This document shows positions 26,517 through 39,934 of a stretch of 64,000 nt of DNA, piece after piece (positions within the stretch are counted from its first letter, which is position 1; the number at the start of each line of letters is the position of its first letter). The stretch is from Salminus brasiliensis (lineage: Eukaryota; Chordata; Actinopteri; Characiformes; Bryconidae): assembly GCF_030463535.1 (NCBI RefSeq), contig NC_132901.1:7818959-7882958 (forward strand). The letters run 5' to 3'. The notes beneath the pieces were generated by a model. It was given only the letters and a program-made list of their open reading frames with translations, had not been told where the DNA came from and ran no database searches. The position numbers and the translations under genes are program-made.

Positions 26517-26601
26517 AAACACAAGTGCGAGACTGTCGCTGCCACACGGCTGTGCGGCATCGAGCGAGTTGAGTCTACAACGTTCTCATGTGGCTTTTAA
26601 G
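26517..26601 (+). promoter_or_regulatory. H1 promoter
   Basis: AAACACA (26517-26523) matches the H1-specific box. A TATA-like CTTTTAAG (26594-26601) follows about 70 bp later and lies 84 bp before the ATG. This is the expected arrangement for linker histone genes. Confidence 0.75.
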
Positions 26602-26684
26602 GGCCGGCCCCCTCGCTGCAGCGGGAGGTTCTACAGAACGCTGCAGCAGATTGTGCTCACTCGCGCTCTCAGCAAAGCAGAACA

Positions 26685-27317
26685 ATGGCAGAAGTCGCTC
26701 CAGCCCCAGCCGCCTCGGCGCCCGCCAAGGCCCCCAAGAAGAAGGCCGCCGCCCGCCCCAAGAAAGCCGGCCCCAGCGTGGGCGAGCTCATCGTCAAGGC
26801 CGTCTCGGCTTCCAAGGAGAGGAGCGGCGTGTCTCTCGCCGCCCTGAAGAAAGCCCTTGCTGCCGGCGGCTACGACGTCGAGAAGAACAACTCACGCGTT
26901 AAGCTCGCCGTCAAGAGCCTCGTCACCAAGGGCACTCTGGTGCAGACCAAAGGCACCGGCGCGTCGGGCTCTTTCAAGCTTAACAAGAAGCAGACCGAGG
27001 CAAAGAAGAAGCCGGCCGCCAAGAAACCGGCACCTAAAGCTAAGAAGCCGGCCGCCAAGAAACCAGCCGCGGCCAAGAAGCCCAAGAAGGTAGCAGCCAA
27101 GAAACCCACTGCGGCTAAGAAATCCCCCAAGAAGGCCAAGAAGCCCGTCGCGGCCGCTAAGAAGGCAGCGAAGAGCCCCAAGAAGGCCAAGAAGGCCAAG
27201 AAGCCGGCGGCTCCCAAAAAGGCGACCAAGAGCCCAAAGAAAGCCAAAACGGTCAAGCCTAAAGCAGCTAAGCCCAAAGCGGCGAAGGCGAAAAAGGCTG
27301 CCCCTAAGAAGAAGTAA
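26685..27317 (+). CDS. H1: Linker histone H1
   Basis: This linker histone binds the nucleosome dyad and the DNA entry/exit arms and compacts chromatin. It has 210 codons, within the usual range for fish H1. A short Ala/Pro/Lys N-tail (1-28) is followed by the winged-helix globular domain, about 29-102, with [20 protein letters not shown], then [11 protein letters not shown] and [20 protein letters not shown] long Lys/Ala/Pro C-tail follows with three SPKK motifs, the cyclin-dependent kinase and DNA-binding type. The gene is intronless. The tail's codon repeats leave long open frames in other registers and on the minus strand, which are not genes. This is the only H1 in the window. Units 1 and 3 have lost the equivalent region. 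H2A follows 550 bp downstream on the same strand. Confidence 0.98.
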   Translation: MAEVAPAPAASAPAKAPKKKAAARPKKAGPSVGELIVKAVSASKERSGVSLAALKKALAAGGYDVEKNNSRVKLAVKSLVTKGTLVQTKGTGASGSFKLNKKQTEAKKKPAAKKPAPKAKKPAAKKPAAAKKPKKVAAKKPTAAKKSPKKAKKPVAAAKKAAKSPKKAKKAKKPAAPKKATKSPKKAKTVKPKAAKPKAAKAKKAAPKKK

Positions 27318-27360
27318 ACAGTAACGCCGTTTACCTTCATGTCTTGTTTCTCTATTCAAC

Positions 27361-27376
27361 GGCTCTTTTAAGAGCC
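27361..27376 (+). terminator. Histone 3' stem-loop, H1
   Basis: The stem-loop and ACCCA are canonical. Downstream is A-rich (AAAAAAACAG) without a clear AAAGAG element. Confidence 0.95.
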
Positions 27377-27743
27377 ACCCACAGTTTCATAAAAAAACAG
27401 CTTTTTTCCCCCCTTGTTACTGCATAATGAATTGATTGTTAAAAAAAAAAAAAAAAAAAACACTCAACAACACAAAAATAGCTCTCATTACTTTCCCCAC
27501 ACAATAATTATATATGATCAATATATATATATTTTTTTGGTTTGGTCATACGTGTTACATTTGAGCGGGAAAGGGAAAGAAAACGCGGGGCACGAGTGGG
27601 GGTAAATGTTTCTTTCTTTAACCCGTTTTCTTTCTTCCTTTCTCTCTCTCGCTCACACAGACACACAGCACGAGAGGAGGAGGGGGTCGGGTAGGAAAGC
27701 GAGCAGAGGTGGGAGGACGCTAGAGTCTGACGGCGGAAATGCG
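27377..27743. other. H1-H2A spacer
   Basis: This spacer has a poly-A run near 27440-27459, short TA and TTTC/TCTC runs, then GC-rich sequence (27660-27740) leading to the H2A promoter. No gene is seen. Confidence 0.75.
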
Positions 27744-28254
<511 letters not shown>

Positions 28255-28288
28255 ATTGGCGCTCTCCGTTGATTTATCTATACACAAA

Positions 28289-28304
28289 GGCTCTTTTAAG
28301 AGCC
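28289..28304 (+). terminator. Histone 3' stem-loop, H2A
   Basis: The stem-loop and ACCCA are followed by AAGAAAAGTGCTG (from about 28317), a moderate U7-type element. Confidence 0.96.
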
Positions 28305-28515
28305 ACCCATTTTTTCTAAGAAAAGTGCTGCTCCTTTACAAACAACACTACATATTCTTCACGTGATTTCCAACTGCATAAAAAAATAATAGCTTTATGA
28401 ACCGAGTTATTATATAAACACACTGCCATGCAATACACAATTGCCCTTTTTCATATATTTCACGTACTGAGATCAACACCCTATGCATATGTGCATGTAT
28501 ACACACATTCTCTCG

Positions 28516-28548
<33 letters not shown>

Positions 28549-28704
28549 ACAGTGTGTTTAATGTTCGCTGTAATGTACAGTACATTGATTAGTTTGATCA
28601 TATTATTGTTCTTATTATTATATATTTTTTAATGATTTTTTTTTCTTTGTTGTTTTGTATTACAGGAGCCCGCCGTTTTGCTTTTAGGTTTGAAAAGAAG
28701 ACGC
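28305..28704. other. H2A-H3 spacer
   Basis: This is AT-rich with a (TC)n(AC)n microsatellite at about 28510-28551 and T-rich runs near 28630-28660. No gene is seen. Confidence 0.8.
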
Positions 28705-29274
<570 letters not shown>

Positions 29275-29309
29275 ACAGAGCGCTTCGACGTTTACCTGAA
29301 ATACCCAAC

Positions 29310-29325
29310 GGCTCTTTTAAGAGCC
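29310..29325 (+). terminator. Histone 3' stem-loop, H3 unit 2
   Basis: It is identical to the unit 1 H3 stem-loop, including ACCTA after the stem. Confidence 0.95.
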
Positions 29326-29514
29326 ACCTACCCGTGTCCGCGCCGAAACAGCAAATGTCCGCCTCACCTCGGTGTTGCGTTTATATAATGTAAGGCTATT
29401 ATGACGCGCGCGCGCTTCTAAGTTCCATAGGGCTGCGCGAGCAAAACCAGCCGTAAGACAGTGGTTGTAAAGTTTAGCAAAAAAAACAACAACTAATATA
29501 TATGTGTATATATA

Positions 29515-31130
29515 CAGTCATGCCCGAAAGTATTCATACCCCTGTCAAAGTTTGACTTAAATTTACTTTTATTTAACCAGAAATTATATTTTTGCCTGGA
29601 AATGACACAGGCATCTCCCAGGAGATAACATGATGATGTACAAGAGGCATCATTGTGGGAAAAAATATTTCTCAGCTTTTATACACATTTGAACAAAAAG
29701 TGGCATGTCCAAAATTATTCATACCCTTCTCAATAATTAATAGAAAAGCCTTTATTGGCTATTACAGCAATCAAACGCTTCCTGTAATTGCTGACCAGCT
29801 TTTTGCATGTCTCCACTGGTATTTTTGCCCATTCATCTTTAGTGATGAGCTCCAACTCTTTGAGGTTCGAGGGTCTCCTTGCCATCACCCTGATCTTTAG
29901 CTCCCTCCACAGATTCTCAATTGGATTCAAGTCAGGACTCTGGCTGGGCCACTGCAAAACATTAATGTTTTTGTCTGCTAACCATTTCTTCACCACTTTG
30001 GCTGTGTGTTTTGGGTCGTTGTCGTGCTCAAATGTCCACCGGTTCCCAAGGCCAAGTTTCTCTGCAGACTGCCTGATGTTGTTGTTGAGAATCTTGATGT
30101 ATTGCTCTTTTTTCATGGTGCCATTTACTGCGATCAAGTTCCCTGGTCCATTGGCTGAAAAACACCCCCAAAACATTAGGTTTCCACCACCATGTTTGAC
30201 AGTGGGGATGGTGTTCTTAGGGTTGAAGGCTTCTCCTTTTTTACGCCAAATGGTGCACACATCATTGTGGCCAAACAACTCAATTTTTGTTTCATCTGAC
30301 CATAAAACAGAACACCAGAAGTCTTCTTCTTTGTCCAGATGAGCATTTGCAAAGGTCAAGCGGGCTTTTGTGTGCCTTTTCTGGAGAAGTGGTGTCCTCC
30401 TTGGCCTGCGTCCGTGGAACCCAGCAGTGTGCAGTGTCCGTTGAACTGTCTGCCTTGAGATGTCGCCACCAGCAGAGTCCAGATTCACCAGGATGGCCTT
30501 GGTGGTGATCCTTGGATTTTTCTTCACCTCTCTCACTATTCTCCTGGCCAGCACAGGTGTCACTTTTGGCTTCCGACCACATCTTCTGAGATTTTCCACA
30601 GTGCGGAACTTCTTGTATTTTTTAATAATACTTTGCACTGTAGCCACTGGAACTTGAAAACATTTTGATATGGCTTTATAGCCCTTTCCTGACTTGTGAG
30701 CGGCCACAATGCACAGCCGCAGGTCCTTAGTGAGCTCCTTTGTCTTAGCCATGACTGTCCACAAACCAACTGCAGAGAGCTGCTGTTGTTCTCCTGTTGA
30801 GTTGATTAAAACAGCTGTTCCCAATGAATCAGGGTAATTAGGATGCTTTAAAACAGCTTGGACTATTTGGAATGGTATAGAACTTTGGATTTTCCCATAT
30901 ACTGTGACAGTTTTCAAAGGGTATGAATAATTTTGGACATGCCACTTTTTGTTCAAATGTGTATAAAAGCTGAGAAATACTTTTTCCCACAATGATGCCT
31001 CTTGTACATCATCGTGTTATCTCCTGGGAGATGCCTGTGTCGTTTCAAGGCAAAAATATAACTTCTGGTTAAATAAAAGTAAATTTAAGTCAAACTTTGC
31101 CAGGGGTATGAATACTTTCGGGCATGACTG
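29515..31130 (-). mobile_element. Complete Tc1-like DNA transposon
   Basis: This 1616-bp element has 214-bp terminal inverted repeats (29515-29728 and 30917-31130) that differ at about seven positions. Each repeat carries an outer and an inner TATTCATACCC-type copy, the IR/DR layout of the Sleeping Beauty-like group. It is flanked by TA target duplications (29513-29514 and 31131-31132). Unit 1 holds the empty TA site near 13250, so the insertion is polymorphic between units. Confidence 0.97.
29730..30752 (-). CDS. Tc1/mariner DD34E transposase, intact
   Basis: This 340-codon transposase, the normal Tc1 length, has no stop or frameshift. The N-terminal bipartite paired-like helix-turn-helix region covers about residues 1-110 (MAKTKELTKDLRLCIVAAHK, then ATVQSIIKKY), with a GRKPK hook at 59-63. 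A basic nuclear-import-like stretch lies near 115-127 (RRPRRTPLLQKRH). The catalytic triad is D153 (in LWSDETK), D244 (in HDNDPKHT) and E279 (in NPIEN). There are 34 residues between D244 and E279. The glycine-rich box HGGGNLMFWGCFSANGPG lies near 187-204. An 80-codon in-frame upstream extension reaches into the right inverted repeat and is rejected as the start. It would cut and paste its own element at TA sites. Intact domains and similar ends suggest recent activity. Confidence 0.96.
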   Translation of the reverse strand: MAKTKELTKDLRLCIVAAHKSGKGYKAISKCFQVPVATVQSIIKKYKKFRTVENLRRCGRKPKVTPVLARRIVREVKKNPRITTKAILVNLDSAGGDISRQTVQRTLHTAGFHGRRPRRTPLLQKRHTKARLTFANAHLDKEEDFWCSVLWSDETKIELFGHNDVCTIWRKKGEAFNPKNTIPTVKHGGGNLMFWGCFSANGPGNLIAVNGTMKKEQYIKILNNNIRQSAEKLGLGNRWTFEHDNDPKHTAKVVKKWLADKNINVLQWPSQSPDLNPIENLWRELKIRVMARRPSNLKELELITKDEWAKIPVETCKKLVSNYRKRLIAVIANKGFSINY

Positions 31131-31615
31131 TATATTATAACGTTTTGTACAACATTTCACATCAAAATCGCCATATTTAACATGTGTTTTAATACATATT
31201 AATACGTTTCTTTAAATACCTATCAATATGATTATACATATTTAATAGTTTGGAAACAGTTCATTCACCCCAGCAAAAAGTTGAAGCCACTGCTACTTCA
31301 GTAGAACACTACACTTTACACTATGTAGTGTTTAGGCCGGTTTTGGCCTATTACAAACGGCATTTGACATGGATGGAGCGTGGATCCCACCGCGTGGTGA
31401 AACTATACAACTGCAAGCACAGTTTCAGAGAGCAATGTATGTGTATATTTATATAATGAGAGCTTGATTTTGGGTACCTACGTTTCATACATATGCAAAA
31501 TGAGTTTGATTCCATAGAGAGTAAGCGAGACCAGCTGTGGGGCCGCAGTAAAGGAGTTAAGTGTATATTCCGGAGAGGACCACCGTTGTTGTGGGAACGC
31601 AGACATATGTCATGG

Positions 31616-32619
31616 ATGGAGCGTGGATGCCATCGTGTGGTCAAACTAGGCAAATGCAAACGTTAACTACGTAGATTTATTCGTGTATGTGTGTGAATGT
31701 AACAGCTTTTTTCATTTGATAGATGGTTGTGAACTCCAGTACGTCTACTAAATCATTTGTATTGCGGTGTTATTTTGGTTAGTGTTTTTTAAAGTACATT
31801 TTAAAAAATGTTTCTATTGAAGCATACTTCAGTTCAGGGCATTTTAGTAGCCAGCATGGTTACCAGTTCTCATGCTGCCAGGCAATGAAATGGAAACTTA
31901 ATTTAGGGTAATTTTATACACATTAAATATGATTGTTAACTGCACCAACAAATCTAAAAAGTAATTATGTGTCTTACGTGATGATTTTCGTTTGGGCTTG
32001 GGTTTCATTTCAACAATATGCTAACGATAACATACTCCAGACTGTATAATCTCCTTCCACAACTAGATAAAATGTCTTGTTTTGAAGAACGCTTGATAGA
32101 AGTCTTTAATAAAGGCACTTTATTAGCCATCATGACAACCAAACAGCATGCAGTTATGTAAAAAGCCACCAATTTACTCACTGCTAGAAGCCATTGAGAC
32201 AAACTATAGAGTAGTGCACTTCTATGTAGGACCTTTATTTCCTTTTCTTTAGAGCCCTTAAACTCTGTGTATTAGCTTATATTGAGGTTACCATAATAAT
32301 CATAAATCAGTAAAAAACACCGCTCATCTGCTATCAAGACCTGACCGAGGAGCTGGAGGCCAGTGGAGCAAAGCTAAAATATGGAAAAGCATACGCACCC
32401 TCAAATTGGTGCAAAAAAAAATAAATAATAATTTTAATCATTCAAGGCATAGGTAAGTAACAAATGAATACAAAAGTGCTAACAAAAGTGAATGAAAAGC
32501 CAGCCGTACTCACTTGTGAATTCGCTTTTTTGATTTTGCTTCTTTAAACGTCTCTGTGGACCAAAAAAAAAAGATTAATTGTTTTACATTTTAACCACAC
32601 GATGGCATCCACGCTCCAT
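31616..32619. mobile_element. ~1.0-kb TIR element, copy 1, unit 2
   Basis: This is the unit 2 counterpart of 13725-14728 with both 30-bp ends kept. Confidence 0.45.
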
Positions 32620-32788
32620 TTACGTACTATGACCACAGACTTAAAGCTTAGCCCTGAAACTCCATCAGAAGCCTAAAAGACTTGACTAGAGAAGTGCACT
32701 TCTGTGTAGTGTATACAGTGTAAGGGATTTAGGAAGTGCCCTATTGCAAACGTCACCGTTGTTTTGGGATCGTGGATATATGTCATGG

Positions 32789-33812
32789 ATGGAGCGTGGA
32801 TGCCATCGTGTGGTCAAACTCGCAAATGCAAACGCTAAAAACATAGATGTATACGTGTATGTGTGTGAATGTTACAGCTTTTACATATGACAGATGGTTG
32901 TGAACTCCAGTAAGTCTACTAAGATCTACCAAGGAACATTTGGGCATTTTAGTAGCCAGCATGACAACCAGTTGTCATGCTACCAGGCAATGAAAACTTA
33001 ATTTAGGGCACTGCAATTTTTATACACATTAAATATGATTGTTAACTGCACCAATACATCTAAAAAGTCATTACATGTCTTGCGGGATGATTTTTGTTTG
33101 GGTTTTAACAATATGCTAATGATAAAGTAGGACAGAAATTTTTTTTACTCCAGACTGTATTACCTCCTTCCACAACTCGATCAAATGGCTTTAGATAAAG
33201 AATCCTTGATAGAAGCATTCTTTATTTAAGGCACTTTTTTATCAGTTAGGTAAAAAGCCAACAATTCGCTCACTACTATAAGCCATTGAGACAAACTGTA
33301 GAGTAGTGCAATTCTATGAATGACGTTTTTCCCCTCCCCCTTTAGAGCCCTTAAATTCTATGCTGTATGGTTATGTGTATGTATGTATGCATCAGCTTAT
33401 ATTGAGGTTAACATAATAATCATAAATCAATAAAGAACACCGCTCATCTGCTATCAAGACCTGACTAAGGAGCTAGAGGCCAGTGGAGCAAAGCTACAAT
33501 TACGAAAAGCATACGCACCATCGGTGCAAAAAAATCATTTTAACCTGCCAGGTTTAGGTCAAAGACTTTCTTCAAGGCATAGGTAAGTAACAAATGAATA
33601 CAAAAGTGCTAACAAAAGTGTATCAAAAGCCAGCCGTACTCACTTGTGAATTAGCTTTTTTGTGCTTCTCAAATTGAACTCTTTCTCTTCTTTCTGATTT
33701 TGCTTCTTTAAATGTCTCTGTGGACCAAGAAAAAAAAAACTAAAAAAAAAGATGAATTGTTTTATATTTTGCAGATTTACATTTTGACCACCAGATGGCA
33801 TCCACGCTCCAT
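32789..33812. mobile_element. ~1.0-kb TIR element, copy 2, unit 2
   Basis: This is the unit 2 counterpart of 14898-15921. The CCACCAGATGGCA end is kept. Confidence 0.45.
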
Positions 33813-34410
33813 TCACGTACTACGACAACAGACTTAAAGCTTAGCCCTGAAACTCCATCAGAATCCTAAGGGGTAGGTCTAGCCAAACTGCTTCCCCTCA
33901 CCCTGACTTCATCATGAGCTCTACACTTACTTTGCTTACCACAATGTCTTTCCATATTTCTTTATCATCCACTAACTGCAACATATGATAAAAGCAACAT
34001 TACTTAAAGCAACATTAACTCCCTCTGTGTTTATCTAATCTAGCATGACTTTTATTAGAAGATGTAAAGCGAGCCTGAGAAATCCAAGGGGTAAACATGT
34101 AGTTTTAGTTGGCCTCATTAGGAGCTTTTCCCTTGTATGCAATAATATACCATTTATTCGATTTGTGTTTGTTCTTTCTTTCTTTAAATGTCTCTGTGGA
34201 CACTATATCTTTAACTTGTAGTGTATTAGATTAACGACTACAATTCCCATGATGCCTAACTAAAGATTTTTTTGCACCGATGGTGCGTATGCTTTTCGTA
34301 ATTGTAGCTTTGCTCCACTGGCCTCTAGCTCCTTAGTCAGGTCTTGATAGCAGATGAGCGGTGTTCTTTATTGATTTATGATTATTATGTTAACCTCAAT
34401 ATAAGCTGAT
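33391..34410. repeat. 146-bp inverted repeat, unit 2
   Basis: The arms 33391-33536 and 34265-34410 are perfect reverse complements; the one mismatch of unit 1 is absent. Confidence 0.9.
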
Positions 34411-35324
34411 AAAACCTTGCCAAATAAAATTATTTTTGCACAGATTTAATTGTGTGGGTATGAGACATGTTAGTATTATTCCTACATTCACTTCTCATTG
34501 GTGAAGATCTTCTCTAATGGCCAATGTCAGTGTTAACACTTTACTGTACATCCTATACATTTGCACTCCTGGACACTACTAACACTTTATTATTATTACT
34601 TAATAATACAGTGTTATTATTAAATTTTTATGTATCGTCATCTGTCCACTTCATTTCTTATTTTTCATAACTGCACTGTCCTTCATCTGCAGTTAGTTTC
34701 AAATGCATTTTCACATGTATTCTATTTATCTGTCTATCTATCTATCTTGCAGTGTGGGTTCTAACTAGACAAAGGACTCCAAAAGTCATGTTTGTGTTTT
34801 TAAACCACAGTATTGACTTTGTCCTCATGTAACTCATGTATAGTGTAACTGGGTATCTCAGTATCTTCACCTGGATTTATTGATCCAAAACTGTAGCTTA
34901 GTGATGTCAAGGTTCAAATGTTTAAAGTCATGTCATGTTGAATGTTGTGAGGGAATACGTCTGAAAATATATGGAACCTGGCCTGGCAGATACATATTCT
35001 GACCACCAGATGGCATCACTACTCCATTCACGTTCTGCAACTACATAGTCTTAGGGCCTAGCCCTGAAACTCCATCAGAAGCCTAAGAGGTAGGTCCAGC
35101 CGAACTGCTACCACTCATCCTGACTTCATCATGAGCTTTACACTTACTTTGCTCACCACAATTTATTTCCTTCCTTTCTCTTCCACTAACTGCTAACCAA
35201 TATGACTTTAGAAGAAGATTTATTAGAAGATGTATAGTGAAAACCTGAGGAATCCAAATGGTGTGGGTTTAGTTTAAGTTGGCCTTGTTTTATTTTATGT
35301 GCAGAAATATGTCAGTGGTGGTGG

Positions 35325-35325
<1 letters not shown>

Positions 35326-35365
<40 letters not shown>

Positions 35366-35386
35366 TGTGTGTGTGGGTGTGTGTGT

Positions 35387-35461
<75 letters not shown>
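35326..35461. repeat. (GT)n(GA)n microsatellite, unit 2
   Basis: The GT part has three GGG interruptions, a pattern shared with unit 3 and not with unit 1. Confidence 0.95.
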
Positions 35462-35465
<4 letters not shown>

Positions 35466-37541
35466 ATGCATACTTATTCAATCTGACAGAAAATACAAAC
35501 CCTGTACTGGTTTGTGTTTGAGCAATATGTGTTGACAAAGAAAAAAAGAACAAATTACTGGTTGAATCTATAAAACACTATGCTTCCTTTAAGTGTGTCT
35601 ATGTCAATGTGTCAATGACACAATGTGTCTTTATCCTGTAGTGTCAAGATCAAGGACTACAATTCCCATGATGCCTAACTACAAGTTCAGCCTATTGACA
35701 CACGTGCCATGTATTAGGACTAATCACGTGTTGTTTTAGAACGTTTTCGAAAAGTATAGATGACGTACAGTGTTTTATTGATTCAACCATTCATGTGATC
35801 CGGCTCTTTAATTCTTGAATTTGATTTATTGTTGTACTGGGTTGTTGGCGTTGTATTTTCTAAACGTTGCAAACCCTTTGTATGTGGATTTACTTGTTCA
35901 ATATGTTGTCATGGAGCCTGTCTCTCTCTCTCTATCTCTGTCTATCTCTCTATGTATACATATCTATCTACCTACCTACCTTCCTACCTACCACCCTCCC
36001 TCTCTTCATCTAATGATGAAATCCGATAACTGCACGTCCAGTCACAGTAAAAAGTAAACCGTGTGCCATGGTGTACAGTAGTGGGCTGATCTCAGTGTGT
36101 GCTTGTTTTATGCTTGCAAGGTCGTAACCCTAGTACTAAATAGCCATTTATGTCATTTATTCAGGCATTCAGGTGCATTGAGGGAGGACACGTACTCTTG
36201 TCGTGTGTGTGTGTGAAATAATCGCTACGCACGTTAGAATGGCGTGATGTAGTGTGACTTTGTTGTATACGAGACCGAGGCGCACATGGCGACAGCCATC
36301 AGAGGGGAGTGGACGGCTGACCGAGGTATTTGTCGTGTTAAGACCTATGTTAACTACTTTTAATGTTCATACATGTGAAACGTCGTCTTTACATGACGAC
36401 ATGTGAGTCATTACACTTTGCGTTGCTTTGTGGAATAGGCGTGAGCTGGAGACTGGACCTGGTCAGCTCCGTTGTGTCGCTGTTGGCACGATAACGTTTG
36501 CTAACTTGCCAAAAATGAAGTGGATACTGAAATCCGATAAGTCGATTTTGCGGAGAGCCTAAAGTTGTACACCCAGTCACAGCAAATCGACGTAGAACTG
36601 CCGTTGCTGGATCTATGTGTGGAGTTGTACATAGCTTGGAGCCAGCTTAACGATTAGCAGCGTGGCTAACTCGGCCAGCATAAACAGTAAAGCACAAATA
36701 TGAGCCTAATTATGAGGGGTCATTATTTATTGACCACAGTGCAGTGCCACATGCGGAGTTGTAGCATAAAAGTACGCAATACAGCCGTGATTTGTGGCTG
36801 TTGAGTGATTTGAGTTAACTTGCTTTTTCAGGTCCACACATGAGCTAACATAGCGATTAGCATGCTAGCTAACTCGGATGGTACAAACAATAGCATTACG
36901 CCAGCGAGTGTAAATACCTGTCAGATAAATACACACTCGCTCGAGTCAGTCAAGTTTTATTATGAAACCGTGTATATAGCTAGCAACATTTTATACGTTT
37001 ACTGCCGTGGTTGAAATCGAGAAGCCACCTCGGAGAGTAGCATGATGGCTAGGTGTCTAAAAATTAATCACAAAAATAACGATATTACGGACACGTGCGT
37101 AGTTCTCTATATTGTTATTTGGAGCAAGTGAGGGAGAAACAGTCGTGCTTAAACCCGGCTACCAGCAGCGTATCTTCTGGTTTTCAGAGCTGGGCGGCCT
37201 GTGTAGCTTGCTAGCTAGTGTTTTGTTTACAAAAGATTATTTTCGTTATTAGCTAGTTGCCGAAACGGCATCGGTCAACCGAAAAAACGAACAAACAAAA
37301 AAACAATGCAATTTCGCTCGTTGGCCAATAGTTAAACAGTAAAAAAGCTCAGAAAAAGCTATGACATTAGAACCGGAGTTGCACTGTCCAATTCCCAAGC
37401 AGCTCACTACTCCCTATGGAGTGCACGGTGTCACGAAAAAACGCTGTGCACTAGGGAGTAGTGGAGTGCGGTTTAGGATCGCCCCAGGTGTACGAAGGAA
37501 GACTTCATGCATGGAGCATGGGGTGTCATCCTGTGGTAAAA

Positions 37542-37576
37542 GATAAGATAAGATAAGATAAGATAAGATAAGATAA
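37542..37576 (+). repeat. (GATAA)7 insertion, unit 3
   Basis: Seven GATAA units plus TCCTTAA are inserted where units 1 and 2 read straight from GTGGTAAAA to CACGG. TAAA on both sides looks like a target duplication, as for a retroelement tail. Unit 4 has eight copies. Confidence 0.85.
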
Positions 37577-37593
37577 TCCTTAAACACGGAAAG

Positions 37594-37595
<2 letters not shown>

Positions 37596-37673
<78 letters not shown>
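37596..37673. repeat. (TA)n microsatellite, unit 3
   Basis: This is a TA run of about 78 bp, the longest of the four. Confidence 0.95.
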
Positions 37674-37676
<3 letters not shown>

Positions 37677-38177
37677 TTGGCGTTATTATTGTAGTAATTG
37701 ATTTTTAGAAAACAGTGCATAAATGTTTATTTACAAAGGCCACATGGCCCCTATCCACTTCTTACAGTGACTCAAAGTAGGCTCATACACAGCCTCACTA
37801 AACAGTTCATCTTATGCCTAGGTCACTGAATTGTATGAATTTATTCAGTTATTTATTTATTTAAGATTTCGCCATAAGACCAATCTATTTCAGAAATGAT
37901 TTTAGCTCTTAATTGCAGTTTAGGTTACTTCGTCATTATATGGTCAAGCAGGTCTGGAGCTAGGCTGTAGGTTTCAAAGCTAAATCATGTTGAGTTAAAG
38001 TATTCACAGTGAAGGTTATGCATGATCCAAAGTGTGCTGCGTTATTTTGAACATGAGTACATCCAGAGAGAACGGAATTCTGGTTGACTGTATTTTGTAT
38101 GGCTACCCACTCAGTGGCTATACAGCAAAACAAGCGTTCTGCACACGTACAGAGTATGAGGCGGAGCTGATGTACTG

Positions 38178-38608
<431 letters not shown>

Positions 38609-38638
38609 ACGCTCGGCCTGAACAGCTCTAAACCCAAC

Positions 38639-38654
38639 GGCTCTTTTAAGAGCC
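38639..38654 (+). terminator. Histone 3' stem-loop, H4 unit 3
   Basis: Canonical stem-loop with ACTCA after it; the U7-type element AAAAGAGCC is kept. Confidence 0.97.
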
Positions 38655-38678
38655 ACTCACAAATCCAGCAAAAGAGCC

Positions 38679-39369
38679 TGTTTCTAATCTTAGCTTGTTT
38701 GTTTCAAATAAGGCAGTTTCCCGGATACTCTGTATTAAGAATGTAATATACGGGAAGAGTACATATATGTTACTTTGTATATATGTATTGTTTTACACCC
38801 CCCCCCGTATGCGTTGGTAAAATCAGAACTATACGTCTTAATAAATCCTGATAGTTGCCGTCAACGCCGCTGTGGCGAAAAACAGATTAAGCCCTGTAGA
38901 TTAAAAATGCGCGGGAAGGCGAACAAAGAGTTGATCATATTTGTTTGTTTCAATAAAGTCAATGATGGTGGTTATGAATCTCCCGGTTACTTTGTTAAGA
39001 AGCTCATTTTCAGGAGGAAAAAACATAATTTATATATAATATTTATATATATATATGACATTATATTCTTATATAATAATGTGATTATTATATAAGAATA
39101 CATATTGTTTTCCATTTACCCCGTTTGCGTTGATTAAATCAGAATTATACAGAACATCGCCGTCAACACCGCTTTGGCGAAAAATAATGTGCCGCCTGCA
39201 CGGTGGGTACAAATGCGCGGGTAGGCGAACAAAGAGAATGCTGCTCAGGGGAGGGGGAAGGGAGGAGGAGAAAAGGGAGGGGATGGGAGGGGATGGGAGG
39301 GGAGGGGAGGGGAGGGGAGGGGGAAAGGGAGTGTGGGGGGTTGGGAAGAAGCGAGCGGACAATTGTTGT
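38679..39369. other. H4-H2B spacer, unit 3
   Basis: The two spacer modules and the AT hairpin are kept. The polypurine tract (39247-39331) is longer and broken by two T residues. No gene is seen. Confidence 0.8.
39247..39331 (+). repeat. G-rich tract before H2B, unit 3
   Basis: About 85 nt of GGGGA/GGGAT units, expanded relative to units 1 and 2 and shared with unit 4. Confidence 0.85.
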
Positions 39370-39866
<497 letters not shown>

Positions 39867-39896
39867 ATGGTGATAGCGGCGTAATCCAAACCCAAC

Positions 39897-39912
39897 GGCT
39901 CTTTTAAGAGCC
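39897..39912 (+). terminator. Histone 3' stem-loop, H2B unit 3
   Basis: The stem-loop, ACCCA and GAAAGAGC are all as in the other H2B copies. Confidence 0.97.
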
Positions 39913-39934
39913 ACCCACGGTTTCTTCGAAAGAG

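Larger units (their letters stand above)
31133..36999. other. Inter-unit spacer, unit 2 (no gene seen)
   Basis: It is collinear with 13250-19102 of unit 1 at an offset of about 17.89 kb, with few substitutions. It carries the two TIR elements, the inverted repeat (perfect here), the ZNF143-like motifs (34237 and 35656) and the (GT)n(GA)n tract. Confidence 0.8.
37000..38177. other. Linker upstream of H4, unit 3
   Basis: This is a copy of 1-1127 with a (GATAA)7 insertion at 37542-37576 and the longest (TA)n (37596-37673). No gene is seen. Confidence 0.8.

Noticed and set aside
30753-30992. An 80-codon in-frame extension upstream of the Tc1 transposase start
   Set aside because: It runs into the right terminal inverted repeat. 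The ATG at 30752 gives the normal 340-residue protein.
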